A stretch of 41,074 nt of DNA from Rhizobium alarense. GTDB lineage: Bacteria > Pseudomonadota > Alphaproteobacteria > Rhizobiales > Rhizobiaceae. The position numbers and the translations under genes are program-made. The notes beneath the pieces are model-generated. The model made no database searches and was not told the origin of the DNA. It saw nothing but the letters and a program-made list of their open reading frames with translations. The DNA lies in assembly GCF_021555155.1 (NCBI RefSeq), contig NZ_JAKGBU010000048.1:1-41074 (forward strand), written 5' to 3'. This document shows, piece by piece, positions 32,420 to 40,724 of the stretch (positions are counted from its first letter, which is position 1; every line of letters begins with the position of its first letter).

Positions 32420-35071
32420 ATGAATGTTGTAGTGGTAGAATCGCCTGCCAAGGCCAAGACGATCAATAAGTACCTGGGCCCCGGCTACAAGGTGCTCGCC
32501 TCCTTCGGCCATGTGCGCGACCTGCCGGCCAAGGACGGTTCCGTGCGCCCCGACGAGGACTTCGAGATGTCCTGGGAGGTCGACGGCGCCTCGGCCAAGC
32601 GCATGAAGGACATCGCCGACGCGGTGAAGGCGTCGGACGGGCTCATTCTCGCAACCGATCCGGACCGCGAGGGCGAAGCGATTTCCTGGCACGTGCTCGA
32701 TCTGCTGAAGAAGAAGCGCGTGATCGGCGACAAGCCGGTACAGCGCGTCGTCTTCAACGCCATCACCAAATCCGCCGTCCTCGAGGCGATGAAATCGCCG
32801 CGCGACATCGATATCGCCCTGGTCGACGCCTATCTGGCGCGCCGCGCGCTCGACTATCTCGTCGGCTTCAATCTGTCGCCCGTCCTGTGGCGCAAGCTGC
32901 CGGGCGCCCGGTCGGCCGGCCGCGTCCAGTCGGTGGCGCTCCGCCTCGTCTGCGACCGCGAGGCCGAGATCGAACGCTTTGTCTCCGAGGAATACTGGAA
33001 CATCTCGGCGCTCCTGAAGACGCCGCGCGGCGACGAGTTCGAGGCACGCCTCGTCTCGGCGGAAGGCAAGCGGCTGCAGGCGCGATCGGTCGGAAACGGC
33101 GACGAGGCGGGCCGGCTGAAGACGCTGCTCGACGGCGCAGCCTATCGCGTCGAGAGTGTCGAGGCGAAGCCGACGAAGCGCAATCCGGCGCCACCCTTCA
33201 CCACGTCGACGCTCCAGCAGGCCGCGTCCTCCAAGCTCGGCTTCTCTGCCTCGCGCACCATGCAGGTGGCGCAGAAGCTCTACGAGGGCATCGACATCGG
33301 CGGCGAGACGGTCGGCCTCATCACCTATATGCGGACCGACGGCGTGCAGATGGCACCCGAGGCGATCGACGCGGCGCGCCGCGCGGTGGCGGAGCAGTTC
33401 GGCGAGCGCTACGTGCCCGAAAAGCCGCGCTTCTATTCCACCAAGGCGAAGAACGCGCAGGAGGCGCACGAGGCGATCCGCCCGACCTCCTTCGACCGCA
33501 CGCCGGACCAGGTCAGGCGCTTCCTCGACGCCGACCAGCTGCGCCTCTACGACCTCGTCTGGAAACGCGGCATCGCCAGCCAGATGGCGTCGGCCGAGAT
33601 CGAGCGCACGACTGTCGAGATCGAGGCCGACAACGGCGGCAGGAAGGCCGGGCTCAGGGCGACCGGCTCGGTCATCCGCTTCGACGGTTTCATCGCGGCC
33701 TATACGGACCAGAAGGAGGACGGCGAGCAGTCGGACGACGGGGACGACGACGGCCGCCTGCCCGAGATCAATGCGCGCGAGACCCTCGCCAGGCAGAAGA
33801 TCAATGCCAGCCAGCACTTCACCGAGCCGCCGCCGCGCTATTCGGAAGCCACCCTCATCAAGAAGATGGAAGAGCTCGGCATCGGACGCCCGTCGACCTA
33901 TGCCGCGACGCTCGCCACCCTGCGCGACCGCGAATATATCGTGATCGACAAGCGCAAGCTGATCCCGGAGGCGAAGGGCCGGCTGGTCACCGCCTTCCTC
34001 GAAAGTTTCTTCACCCGCTATGTCGAATACGACTTCACCGCCGATCTCGAGGAGAAGCTCGACAAGATCTCGGCCGGCGAACTCGACTGGAAGCAGGTCC
34101 TGCGTGACTTCTGGAAGGATTTCTTCGCGCAGATCGAGGACACGAAGGAACTGCGCGTCACCAACGTGCTCGACGCACTGAACGAGGAACTCGCCCCCCT
34201 CGTGTTTCCGAAGCGCGAGGACGGCAGCGATCCGCGCATCTGCCAGGCCTGCGGCACCGGCAAGCTGTCGCTGAAGCTCGGCAAGTTCGGCGCCTTCGTC
34301 GGCTGCTCGAACTATCCTGAATGCAACTATACCCGCCAGCTTTCCGCCGATGCCAATGGCGATGCGGAGGCGAACGGCAACAACGAGCCGCAGAGCCTCG
34401 GCAAGGATCCGCATACGGGCGAGGAGATCACCCTGCGCTCGGGCCGGTTCGGCCCCTATGTCCAGCGCGGCGACGGCAAGGAGGCAAAGCGCGCGAGCCT
34501 GCCCAAGGGCTGGACGCCGGCATCGATCGACCACGAAAAGGCGATGGCCCTGCTCTCGCTGCCGCGCGACATCGGCCAGCATCCGGAAACGGCAAAGATG
34601 ATCTCGTCCGGCATCGGCCGCTACGGGCCGTTCGTCCTGCATGACGGCACCTATGCGAACCTCGAGTCCGTCGAGGACGTCTTCACCATCGGCCTCAACC
34701 GCGCCGTTTCGGTTCTCGCGGACAAGCAGTCCAAGGGCGCCAACGGGCGTGGCCGCGGCACGCCGGCTGCGCTCAAGGACCTCGGCGAGCATCCGTCGGG
34801 CGGCCCGATCACGGTGCGCGACGGCAAGTACGGCCCCTATGTCAACTGGGGCAAGGTCAACGCCACGCTGCCGAAGGGCAAGGATGCCCAGTCGGTGACG
34901 GTGGAGGAGGCGGTCGCGCTCATCACCGAGAAGAGCGGCAAGAGCCCGGCGAAGGGCGGCAAGGCGAAATCCGCCAGGTCCTCCACGAAGGCCGAAAGCA
35001 CCAAAACCGCGAAGCCGAAGGCGAAGGCGGGCGGCGCAAAGAAACCGGCCGCGAAAGCCAAGAAGGCCTGA
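32420..35071 (+). CDS. topA: DNA topoisomerase I (type IA)
   Basis: Relaxes negative supercoils. 883 residues. The Toprim domain starts at once (NVVVVESPAKAKTI, catalytic Glu7) and has the acidic triad ATDPDREGEAISWH near 80. The active-site Tyr is in GLITYMRTDG (about 304). Other conserved stretches are ARRALDYLVGFNLSP and PTSFDRTPDQVRRF. A single C4 zinc site at about 608 (CQACGTGKLSLKLGK and CSNYPEC) is followed by repeated FGPYV/YGPFV-type C-terminal repeats and a Lys/Ala-rich tail. The ATG at 32420 is chosen as the conserved start; the frame continues 27 bases upstream. No clear ribosome site precedes it. First gene of a plus-strand run of five. Confidence 0.98.
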   Translation: MNVVVVESPAKAKTINKYLGPGYKVLASFGHVRDLPAKDGSVRPDEDFEMSWEVDGASAKRMKDIADAVKASDGLILATDPDREGEAISWHVLDLLKKKRVIGDKPVQRVVFNAITKSAVLEAMKSPRDIDIALVDAYLARRALDYLVGFNLSPVLWRKLPGARSAGRVQSVALRLVCDREAEIERFVSEEYWNISALLKTPRGDEFEARLVSAEGKRLQARSVGNGDEAGRLKTLLDGAAYRVESVEAKPTKRNPAPPFTTSTLQQAASSKLGFSASRTMQVAQKLYEGIDIGGETVGLITYMRTDGVQMAPEAIDAARRAVAEQFGERYVPEKPRFYSTKAKNAQEAHEAIRPTSFDRTPDQVRRFLDADQLRLYDLVWKRGIASQMASAEIERTTVEIEADNGGRKAGLRATGSVIRFDGFIAAYTDQKEDGEQSDDGDDDGRLPEINARETLARQKINASQHFTEPPPRYSEATLIKKMEELGIGRPSTYAATLATLRDREYIVIDKRKLIPEAKGRLVTAFLESFFTRYVEYDFTADLEEKLDKISAGELDWKQVLRDFWKDFFAQIEDTKELRVTNVLDALNEELAPLVFPKREDGSDPRICQACGTGKLSLKLGKFGAFVGCSNYPECNYTRQLSADANGDAEANGNNEPQSLGKDPHTGEEITLRSGRFGPYVQRGDGKEAKRASLPKGWTPASIDHEKAMALLSLPRDIGQHPETAKMISSGIGRYGPFVLHDGTYANLESVEDVFTIGLNRAVSVLADKQSKGANGRGRGTPAALKDLGEHPSGGPITVRDGKYGPYVNWGKVNATLPKGKDAQSVTVEEAVALITEKSGKSPAKGGKAKSARSSTKAESTKTAKPKAKAGGAKKPAAKAKKA

Positions 35072-35074
35072 CCC

Positions 35075-37426
35075 ATGGCAAGAGACCCGCGCGACCGGCC
35101 GCGACACGGCAACCGACCCGGGCGCGCGGGGCGCGATCTGCCGCCCGGCGCCGATATTCCGATCATCCACGGCGAGGTGCCGCCGCGCGACGTGCTGCTG
35201 CGCTTCATCTCCGAGCATCCGGAGCAGGCCTCGAAGCGTGAACTCGCCAAGGCCTTCGGCCTCAAGGGCGAGGCGCGTGTCGAATTGAAGGCGCTGCTCA
35301 AGTCCTTCGAGGAGGAAGGGCTGCTGGAAAAGCGCCGCAAGTCGCTGATCCGGCCGGGCGGCCTGCCGCCGGTCGCCGTGCTCGACATCACCACCCGCGA
35401 CGTGGACGGCGAACTGATCGGCCGCCCGGCGGAGTGGCTCGAGGACGCCGGTGTCGCTCCCGCCGTCCTCATCCGCCAGTCGACGGTCGGCAAGACGGAC
35501 AAGGCGCCTGTCGCCGGCCTCGGCGACCGGGTTCTCGCAAAGATCTTTCCCGCGAAGGAACGCGGCGGCCCCGCCTATACGGGACGCATCATCAAGGTGC
35601 TCGACAAGCGCAAGAATGCCGGCATGGGCGTCTTCCGCGCCTTTGCCGACGGCACCGGCCGCATCCTGCCCATCGACCGGCGCGGCGAGGAGCTTTCGGT
35701 CGACGCCGATTTCACCGAAGGCGCCAGGGACGGCGATCTGGTCGAGATCGACGTCGTGAAGATCGGCCGCTACGGCCTGCCGCGCGCCCAGGTGAAGGCG
35801 GTCATCGGTTCCGTCGCCTCCGAAAAGGCGATCTCGATGATCGCAATCCACGCCCATGGCATCCCGCATGTCTTTTCCGACTCGGTCATTCGCGAGGCGG
35901 AGGCGGCCGGTCCGGCCACCATGGCGCATCGCGAGGACTGGCGCGCGCTTCCCCTCGTCACCATCGACCCCGCCGACGCGAAGGACCACGACGACGCCGT
36001 CCATGCCGAGCCGGATCCCTCGCCCGACAATCCGGGCGGCGTCATCGTCACGGTCGCGATCGCCGACGTGAGCTGGTATGTGCGGCCGAAATCGGCGCTC
36101 GACCGCGAGGCCCTGAAGCGCGGCAACTCGGTCTATTTTCCGGATCGCGTCGTGCCGATGCTGCCGGAGCGCATCTCCAACGACCTCTGCTCGCTGAAAG
36201 AGGGTGTCGACCGGCCGGCGCTCGCGGTGCGCATGGTCTTCTCGAAGGAGGGCCGCAAGGCGGGCCACACCTTCCACCGCGTCATGATGAAGAGCGCGGC
36301 CAAGCTCTCCTACAGCCAGGCGCAGGCGGCGATCGACGGCGCGCCGGACGACCGGACGGGACCGATCCTCGAGACGATCCTGAAGCCGCTCTGGGAGGCC
36401 TACCGGATCATGACCGTCGGCCGCAACCGCCGCCAGCCGCTCGAACTCGACATGCCCGAGCGCAAGATCCTGCTCAAGGAGGACGGCACGGTCGACCGGG
36501 TCGTCGTGCCGCCCCGCCTCGACGCACACAGGCTGATCGAGGAGATGATGATCCAGGCGAACGTCGCCGCCGCCGAGACGCTGGAGACCAGGCGGCAGGC
36601 ACTGATCTATCGCGTCCATGACGCGCCGTCGCTCGCCAAGCAGGAGAGCCTGCGCGACTTCCTGCAGACGCTCGACATCGCCCTGATGAAGGGCGGCAAC
36701 CTCCGCTCGAACCACTTCAACGGCATTTTGTCGAAGGCCAAGGACAGGCCCTACGAGCAGATGGTCAACGAAATGGTGCTGCGCTCGCAGAGCCAGGCGA
36801 TCTACAGCCCGGAGAACATCGGCCATTTCGGTCTGAACCTGCTGAAATACGCCCATTTCACCTCGCCGATCCGGCGCTATGCGGACCTCATCGTGCACCG
36901 CGCCCTCGTCGGCTCGCTCGGGTTCGGAGAGGGCGGCCTCACGCCTGACGAAGAGGCAACGCTCGACGACGTCGCGGCCGAGATCTCGACCTTCGAGCGG
37001 CGCGCCATGGCGGCCGAGCGCGACACCGTGGACCGGCTGATCGCCCACCACCTCGCCGGCCGCGTCGGCGAGGAGTTCGACGGGCGGGTGTCGGGCGTCA
37101 CCAGGGCGGGACTCTTTGTCACCCTGCCCGCCTATGGCGCGGACGGCTTCGTGCCTATATCCACGCTCGGACGCGACTACTTCATCTACGACGAGGCGCA
37201 CCAGGCGCTGTCCGGCGAGAAGACGGGTCTCGGCTTTCGCCTTGGCGACGCGGTGCGCGTGAAGCTCGCGGAAGCCATTCCGCTGGCCGGCGCGCTGCGT
37301 TTCGAGATGCTGAGCGAGGGACGGAAGATGCCGACGGCGATGCGCTCCTTCCACAAGTCCGGCAAGCGCGGCCGCGAAGGCGCGCGCCGCCAGCCGGGCA
37401 CCAGACCGCCACGCGCCCGGCGCTGA
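35075..37426 (+). CDS. rnr: Ribonuclease R (VacB/RNase II family)
   Basis: 3'-5' exoribonuclease able to degrade structured RNA. 783 residues. An N-terminal Arg-rich part and a helix-turn-helix-like region (about 40-85, SKRELAKAFGLKG) precede the cold-shock domains and the RNB catalytic domain, with the Asp cluster DPADAKDHDDAVH near 298-310. Conserved PERISNDLCSL, and FTSPIRRYADLIVHR near the end of RNB, are present. The S1 domain covers about 665-745. The tail is basic (KRGREGARRQPGTRPPRARR), as in other RNase R proteins. ATG at 35075, three bases after the topA stop; the pair is surely co-transcribed. Confidence 0.97.
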   Translation: MARDPRDRPRHGNRPGRAGRDLPPGADIPIIHGEVPPRDVLLRFISEHPEQASKRELAKAFGLKGEARVELKALLKSFEEEGLLEKRRKSLIRPGGLPPVAVLDITTRDVDGELIGRPAEWLEDAGVAPAVLIRQSTVGKTDKAPVAGLGDRVLAKIFPAKERGGPAYTGRIIKVLDKRKNAGMGVFRAFADGTGRILPIDRRGEELSVDADFTEGARDGDLVEIDVVKIGRYGLPRAQVKAVIGSVASEKAISMIAIHAHGIPHVFSDSVIREAEAAGPATMAHREDWRALPLVTIDPADAKDHDDAVHAEPDPSPDNPGGVIVTVAIADVSWYVRPKSALDREALKRGNSVYFPDRVVPMLPERISNDLCSLKEGVDRPALAVRMVFSKEGRKAGHTFHRVMMKSAAKLSYSQAQAAIDGAPDDRTGPILETILKPLWEAYRIMTVGRNRRQPLELDMPERKILLKEDGTVDRVVVPPRLDAHRLIEEMMIQANVAAAETLETRRQALIYRVHDAPSLAKQESLRDFLQTLDIALMKGGNLRSNHFNGILSKAKDRPYEQMVNEMVLRSQSQAIYSPENIGHFGLNLLKYAHFTSPIRRYADLIVHRALVGSLGFGEGGLTPDEEATLDDVAAEISTFERRAMAAERDTVDRLIAHHLAGRVGEEFDGRVSGVTRAGLFVTLPAYGADGFVPISTLGRDYFIYDEAHQALSGEKTGLGFRLGDAVRVKLAEAIPLAGALRFEMLSEGRKMPTAMRSFHKSGKRGREGARRQPGTRPPRARR

Positions 37427-37448
37427 CGACACGACGAGGAACGATGTC

Positions 37449-37907
37449 ATGCAGGCAGAGGAAGACGACGGCGCTCCGGCGACCTTCGAGCAGAGCCGGG
37501 CCGATCGGCCGACCGGCACCGCGATCAGGCGCGGCGCGCTCGGGCGCTGTCCGGCCTGCGGCAGCGGGCGGCTCTTCGGGGCCTTTCTGAAACCCGTCGA
37601 CACCTGTGCCGCCTGCGGCGAGGCCATGCACCATCACCGTTCGGACGACCTGCCGCCCTATATCGTCATCACGATCGTCGGCCACCTGGTGCTCGGCGGC
37701 TACATGATGACGGACCTCGTCGTGCCGCTCTCCACCTGGGCGCATCTCGCCATCTGGGCGCCGATCACCGTCGCCGGTTCGCTTCTGCTGATGCAGCCGG
37801 TCAAGGGCGGCGTCATCGGCCTGCAATGGGCCCTGCGCATGCACGGCTTCGGCGGCGAGGCCGACGAGGCCGAGCCCGTTCTTCCGAAGCGGAATACCTC
37901 TGCTTGA
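37449..37907 (+). CDS. DUF983 family membrane protein
   Basis: 152 residues. A zinc-ribbon-like pair of motifs, RCPACGSGRLFGAFLK and TCAACGEAM, is followed by a short His-rich stretch (HHHRSDD), two membrane segments (about 77-99, YIVITIVGHLVLGGYMM, and about 105-125, with APITVAGSLLLMQP) and a conserved end (KGGVIGLQWALRMHGF). This matches DUF983, a family common in alphaproteobacteria with no agreed function. ATG at 37449, 22 bases after rnr. The stop overlaps the start of the NUDIX gene (TTGA). Confidence 0.9.
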   Translation: MQAEEDDGAPATFEQSRADRPTGTAIRRGALGRCPACGSGRLFGAFLKPVDTCAACGEAMHHHRSDDLPPYIVITIVGHLVLGGYMMTDLVVPLSTWAHLAIWAPITVAGSLLLMQPVKGGVIGLQWALRMHGFGGEADEAEPVLPKRNTSA

Positions 37908-38569
37908 GTGCCGGCGGCAGGATCAGGCCCGTCGATGCCGCCGCCGTCCTCCTGCTGGACAGGTCCGGGCACGGCGTCCGCGTGCTCGTCGGACGGCGGA
38001 GCACGCGCCACGTCTTCATGCCCGATGTCTTCGTCTTTCCCGGCGGGCGGCGCGACCGCGGCGATTCGCGCCTGACGGTCGCCGGGCCGTTGTGCGGGAC
38101 CGAGGCGGAACGCCTGGCGGTCCGGACGCCGGCGCGCACCACGGCGGCAACGCTTCGCGGCCTTGCCGTCGGGGCACTGCGGGAGCTCTACGAAGAGGCC
38201 GACCTCTCCGTCGGATGTCCGAAGGCCGCCGGCGGCCCGCTTCCCTTCGCCCCGGACCTGTCGCGGCTGCGCTATGTCGCCCGCGCCGTGACGCCGCCGG
38301 GCAATCCCCGACGTTACGACACGCGCTTCTTCGCGCTCTTTGCCGACGAATGCGGTGTCGACCTCATGAGCCTGCGCGACAGCGAAGAACTCCGCGAACT
38401 CACCTGGCTCGACATTTTTGCGCCGCCTCGCCTCGAAATGCCCGACATATCCGTCATGATCCTTGAAGAGCTTCGCAATTCTCTGCAAGTAGACCCGTCG
38501 TTGCCGTTCGGGCGCCCGGCCGTCTTCTTCCATACGAAGCGCGGGCGGTTCGTCCGAGAAATCCTCTGA
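37904..38569 (+). CDS. NUDIX hydrolase
   Basis: 221 residues from a TTG at 37904 that overlaps the DUF983 stop; an ATG at 37826 reads in frame but would overlap DUF983 by 82 bases. The NUDIX fold is shown by VFVFPGGRRDRGDS and the box core RELYEEADL (RExxEExGx). The Gly in the last part is Asp and the spacing before the helix is enlarged by about 50 residues, as in the NUDT19-like group, which acts on CoA derivatives. The substrate here is not known. Ten bases separate it from the MFS gene, so both are probably co-transcribed. Confidence 0.87.
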   Translation: MSAGGRIRPVDAAAVLLLDRSGHGVRVLVGRRSTRHVFMPDVFVFPGGRRDRGDSRLTVAGPLCGTEAERLAVRTPARTTAATLRGLAVGALRELYEEADLSVGCPKAAGGPLPFAPDLSRLRYVARAVTPPGNPRRYDTRFFALFADECGVDLMSLRDSEELRELTWLDIFAPPRLEMPDISVMILEELRNSLQVDPSLPFGRPAVFFHTKRGRFVREIL

Positions 38570-38579
38570 GGGATCCCGC

Positions 38580-39758
38580 ATGTCACAGCCGCTGAACGGC
38601 GCCTCCCCCGAAGAGATTCACTGGCCATCGCTGATCGCCGCCGTCTCGGCGATCAGCGCCGTCGGAATCGCCATCGGCCTCGGCCTGCCGCTGCTCAGCA
38701 TCATCATGGAAAAGCGCGGCATTCCCTCGACGCTGATCGGGCTGAATTCGGCCATGGCCGGCATTTCCGCCATGGCGATCGCCCCCTTCACGACGCAGCT
38801 CGCCCACCGCTTCACCACCGCCAGCGTGATGATCGCCGCGGTGTTCGTCGCTGCCGCCAGCGCGCTCGGCTTCTATTATATCGAGAATTTCTGGCTCTGG
38901 TTTCCGCTGCGACTGCTCTTCCACGGCGCGATCACCGTGCTTTTCATCCTGTCCGAGTTCTGGATCAATGCAGCCGCGCCGCCGAGACGGCGCGGCCTCG
39001 TGCTCGGCATCTACGGGACCGTCCTGTCGCTCGGCTTTGCCGCCGGGCCGCTGCTCTTCTCGGTGCTCGGCAGCGACGGCGTCCTGCCCTTCGCCGTCGG
39101 CGCGGCCATCATCCTGCTCGCCGCGATCCCGATCTTCACGGCACGGCGCGAGAGCCCGGACATCAACGAAAAGCCGGAGCTGCATTTCATGCGCTACGTC
39201 TTCCTCGTGCCCACCGCGACCGCGGCCGTCTTCGTCTTCGGCGCGGTCGAGGCGGGTGGCCTGTCGCTCTTCCCGATCTATGCGACGCGCGGCGGCTTCA
39301 CCGAGACGCAGGCAGCGCTGCTGCTGACGGTCATGGGCATCGGCAATGTCATCTTCCAGATCCCGCTCGGCATGGTGTCTGACCGTCTGCGGGACCGCCG
39401 CGGACTGCTCACCCTTCTCGCCCTCGTCGGACTGGTCGGCGCGCTCGCCCTGCCGACGCTTGCGGAGAACTGGCTGCTGATGGGAGCGGTGCTGCTGTTC
39501 TGGGGCGGCTGCGTCTCCGGGCTCTACACGATCGGCCTCAGCCATCTGGGCTCCCGGCTGACCGGCGCCGACCTCGCTGCGGCCAATGCCGCCTTCGTCT
39601 TCTCCTACGCCGTCGGCACCGTCGCCGGTCCCCAGGCGATCGGCGCGGCGATGGACCTCACCGGCAACGACGGATTCGCGTTCGCAATCGTCTTCTTCTT
39701 CGGGCTCTATGTCGCCCTTTCGCTGGGGCGCATGCTGCTACGACCAAAACGCACTTGA
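38580..39758 (+). CDS. MFS transporter
   Basis: 392 residues with about twelve hydrophobic segments in two halves. MFS loop signatures are visible: LAHRF between helices 2 and 3, and GMVSDRLRDRRG in the second half (helix 8-9 loop, DRxxRR type). WINAAAPPRRRGLVLGIYGT is typical of the YcaD/sugar-efflux-like subgroup. The substrate is unknown. ATG at 38580. It ends just before the rpmG promoter. Confidence 0.92.
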   Translation: MSQPLNGASPEEIHWPSLIAAVSAISAVGIAIGLGLPLLSIIMEKRGIPSTLIGLNSAMAGISAMAIAPFTTQLAHRFTTASVMIAAVFVAAASALGFYYIENFWLWFPLRLLFHGAITVLFILSEFWINAAAPPRRRGLVLGIYGTVLSLGFAAGPLLFSVLGSDGVLPFAVGAAIILLAAIPIFTARRESPDINEKPELHFMRYVFLVPTATAAVFVFGAVEAGGLSLFPIYATRGGFTETQAALLLTVMGIGNVIFQIPLGMVSDRLRDRRGLLTLLALVGLVGALALPTLAENWLLMGAVLLFWGGCVSGLYTIGLSHLGSRLTGADLAAANAAFVFSYAVGTVAGPQAIGAAMDLTGNDGFAFAIVFFFGLYVALSLGRMLLRPKRT

Positions 39759-39782
39759 CTTTTCGGGCGCGATTTGTAGTTT
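39755..39782 (+). promoter_or_regulatory. Promoter of rpmG
   Basis: TTGACT (39755-39760) and TAGTTT (39777-39782) are separated by 16 bases, about 78 bases upstream of the rpmG start. The -35 box is preceded by C, as in the rhizobial CTTGAC consensus. It overlaps the stop of the MFS gene, so rpmG has its own transcript. Confidence 0.55.
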
Positions 39783-39860
39783 CGCGCCAACTTCTGGGTT
39801 TGCGGCCGTGGGACCGGGTTGGTTGTCCACGGCTTCGTTTTTGATAAAGGCAGGACGACC

Positions 39861-40028
39861 ATGGCCAAGGCTACCACCATCAAGATCAAGCTCTTGTCGA
39901 CGGCCGACACGGGCTTCTTTTACGTCACGACGAAAAACAGCCGGACGATGACGGAAAAGATGACCAAGACCAAGTACGACCCGGTCGCCCGGAAGCATGT
40001 CGAGTTCAAGGAGACCAAAATCAAGTAA
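39861..40028 (+). CDS. rpmG: 50S ribosomal protein L33
   Basis: 55 residues, the normal length. [20 protein letters not shown] and [20 protein letters not shown] are typical of L33; the end is VEFKETKIK. The four Cys of zinc-binding L33 forms are absent, so this is the C-minus form usual in alphaproteobacteria. ATG at 39861 with AGGA upstream. It is followed by a strong terminator at 40054. In rhizobia I recall rpmG beside pleD, as here. Confidence 0.98.
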   Translation: MAKATTIKIKLLSTADTGFFYVTTKNSRTMTEKMTKTKYDPVARKHVEFKETKIK

Positions 40029-40053
40029 GTCTTGATCGGTCATTTCCTTCCGG

Positions 40054-40087
40054 AAGGCGCGGGCCATGTCCCGCGCCTTTTTTATTG
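40054..40087 (+). terminator. Rho-independent terminator of rpmG
   Basis: Perfect 10-bp stem AAGGCGCGGG (40054-40063) / CCCGCGCCTT (40070-40079), loop CCATGT, followed by TTTTTATT. Very strong, 25 bases after the stop. Confidence 0.95.
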
Positions 40088-40110
40088 GCAGCCGGGGGAT
40101 ATCCGAGCGG

Positions 40111-40146
40111 AAAGCAAAAACGCCGCTCCCCGAGGGAAGCGGCGTT
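40111..40146 (-). terminator. Minus-strand terminator with no coding gene just upstream
   Basis: Read on the minus strand: stem AACGCCGCT / AGCGGCGTT (40138-40146 and 40119-40127), 10-base loop, then TTTGCTTT. The plus strand has no U-run after it. pleD already has its own terminator at 40633-40657, so this one should end a separate minus-strand transcript. Confidence 0.8.
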
Positions 40147-40283
40147 GAGCGGGGGTCGACCGGAAAGGACCACGGCACGAGGATTCCGCATATGTCCAAT
40201 CCAGTCGACCGACCCCACGACCCAGGAGATGCGGCGGACCTAGCATCATGGGGTAACCGATTGAGCGGGCTTATCTTTGCCCA
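40112..40283 (-). ncRNA. Candidate small RNA between rpmG and pleD
   Basis: No protein-coding frame of note lies in the 40147-40632 gap, yet a strong minus-strand terminator closes it. Upstream of the terminator a long inverted repeat is seen: on the plus strand GGTCGACCGGA (40154-40164) and TCCAGTCGACC (40200-40210), 11 pairs with one G-T, enclosing GGAC (40167-40170) / GTCC (40194-40197). The unpaired parts are C- and U-rich on the minus strand (TCTCCTGG, CCTTTCC), typical of RNAs that bind ribosome sites. The 5' end is set from the candidate promoter and is uncertain. It may belong to one of the rhizobial alpha-r sRNA families; I could not decide which. Confidence 0.5.
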
Positions 40284-40290
40284 TGTGGAG

Positions 40291-40319
40291 AGAATTGCGC
40301 GAAAAAAGAAAAAAATCAA
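40291..40319 (-). promoter_or_regulatory. Candidate promoter of the small RNA
   Basis: On the minus strand, TTGATT (40314-40319) and AATTCT (40291-40296) are 17 bases apart in an A/T-rich tract. The -10 box keeps the most conserved second A and last T but matches only three of six bases. Transcription would begin near 40283. A CtrA-like 8-mer (TTAACCAT on the minus strand, 40356-40363) lies about 75 bases upstream of this predicted start. Confidence 0.3.
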
Positions 40320-40473
40320 CGCATTCTTAACCGTTATCACGAATCGGCACAGGAGATGGTTAATTCTTGCACAGTTGCCGCCGGCCCCTTGCCGTTTTGC
40401 AATGCGCCCGATGCTGGCCTTCGCCTTCAATCGATACGGGTGTTCAGGGAGCCTCACTCCGTATGGGTGCGGC

Positions 40474-40513
40474 CAATGATTTGGCATACCAATCAATGGC
40501 ATAAAAATCATTG
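40474..40513. repeat. Inverted and direct repeats in an AT-rich tract
   Basis: CAATGATTT (40474-40482) and AAATCATTG (40505-40513) form a perfect 9-bp inverted repeat around a 22-base spacer, which also contains two copies of TGGCATA. The following 40 bases are strongly AT-rich. It may be an operator or a bent region; no gene is near enough to assign it. I see nothing further of note in 40365-40632. Confidence 0.4.
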
Positions 40514-40632
40514 ATTCATATTAGTATTTTTTAATTAGTTGAAAAGTTGTTCGTCAAAAACCCCATGCAACCAAAGATGTTGCGCAGCTTCGGAGATCGA
40601 CCATCGGCCATTCCGCCCCGGCCCAGCCGCGC

Positions 40633-40657
40633 AAAAATGCATGGCAGATGCCATGCA
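40633..40657 (-). terminator. Rho-independent terminator of pleD
   Basis: TGCATGGCA (40638-40646) and TGCCATGCA (40649-40657) are perfect inverted copies separated by two bases. On the minus strand they are followed by TTTTTGCG. It lies about 68 bases after the pleD stop. Confidence 0.85.
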
Positions 40658-40724
40658 GCGGAATGGCCCTCCATGCTGCTTTTGAGGTCAATGCCGCGAA
40701 TCACGGCAGCGCGGCGCCCGATCT

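Noticed and set aside
32291-37627. Open reading frame of 1778 codons on the minus strand, antisense to topA and rnr
   Set aside because: Both real genes on the plus strand are certain. The product is a low-complexity Arg/Leu/Asp/Val/Ala-rich chain with no domain; long stop-free antisense frames arise from GC-rich third positions.
40147-40632. tRNA or protein gene in the rpmG-pleD gap
   Set aside because: No cloverleaf, no CCA end and no frame with a ribosome site; a structured sRNA fits better.
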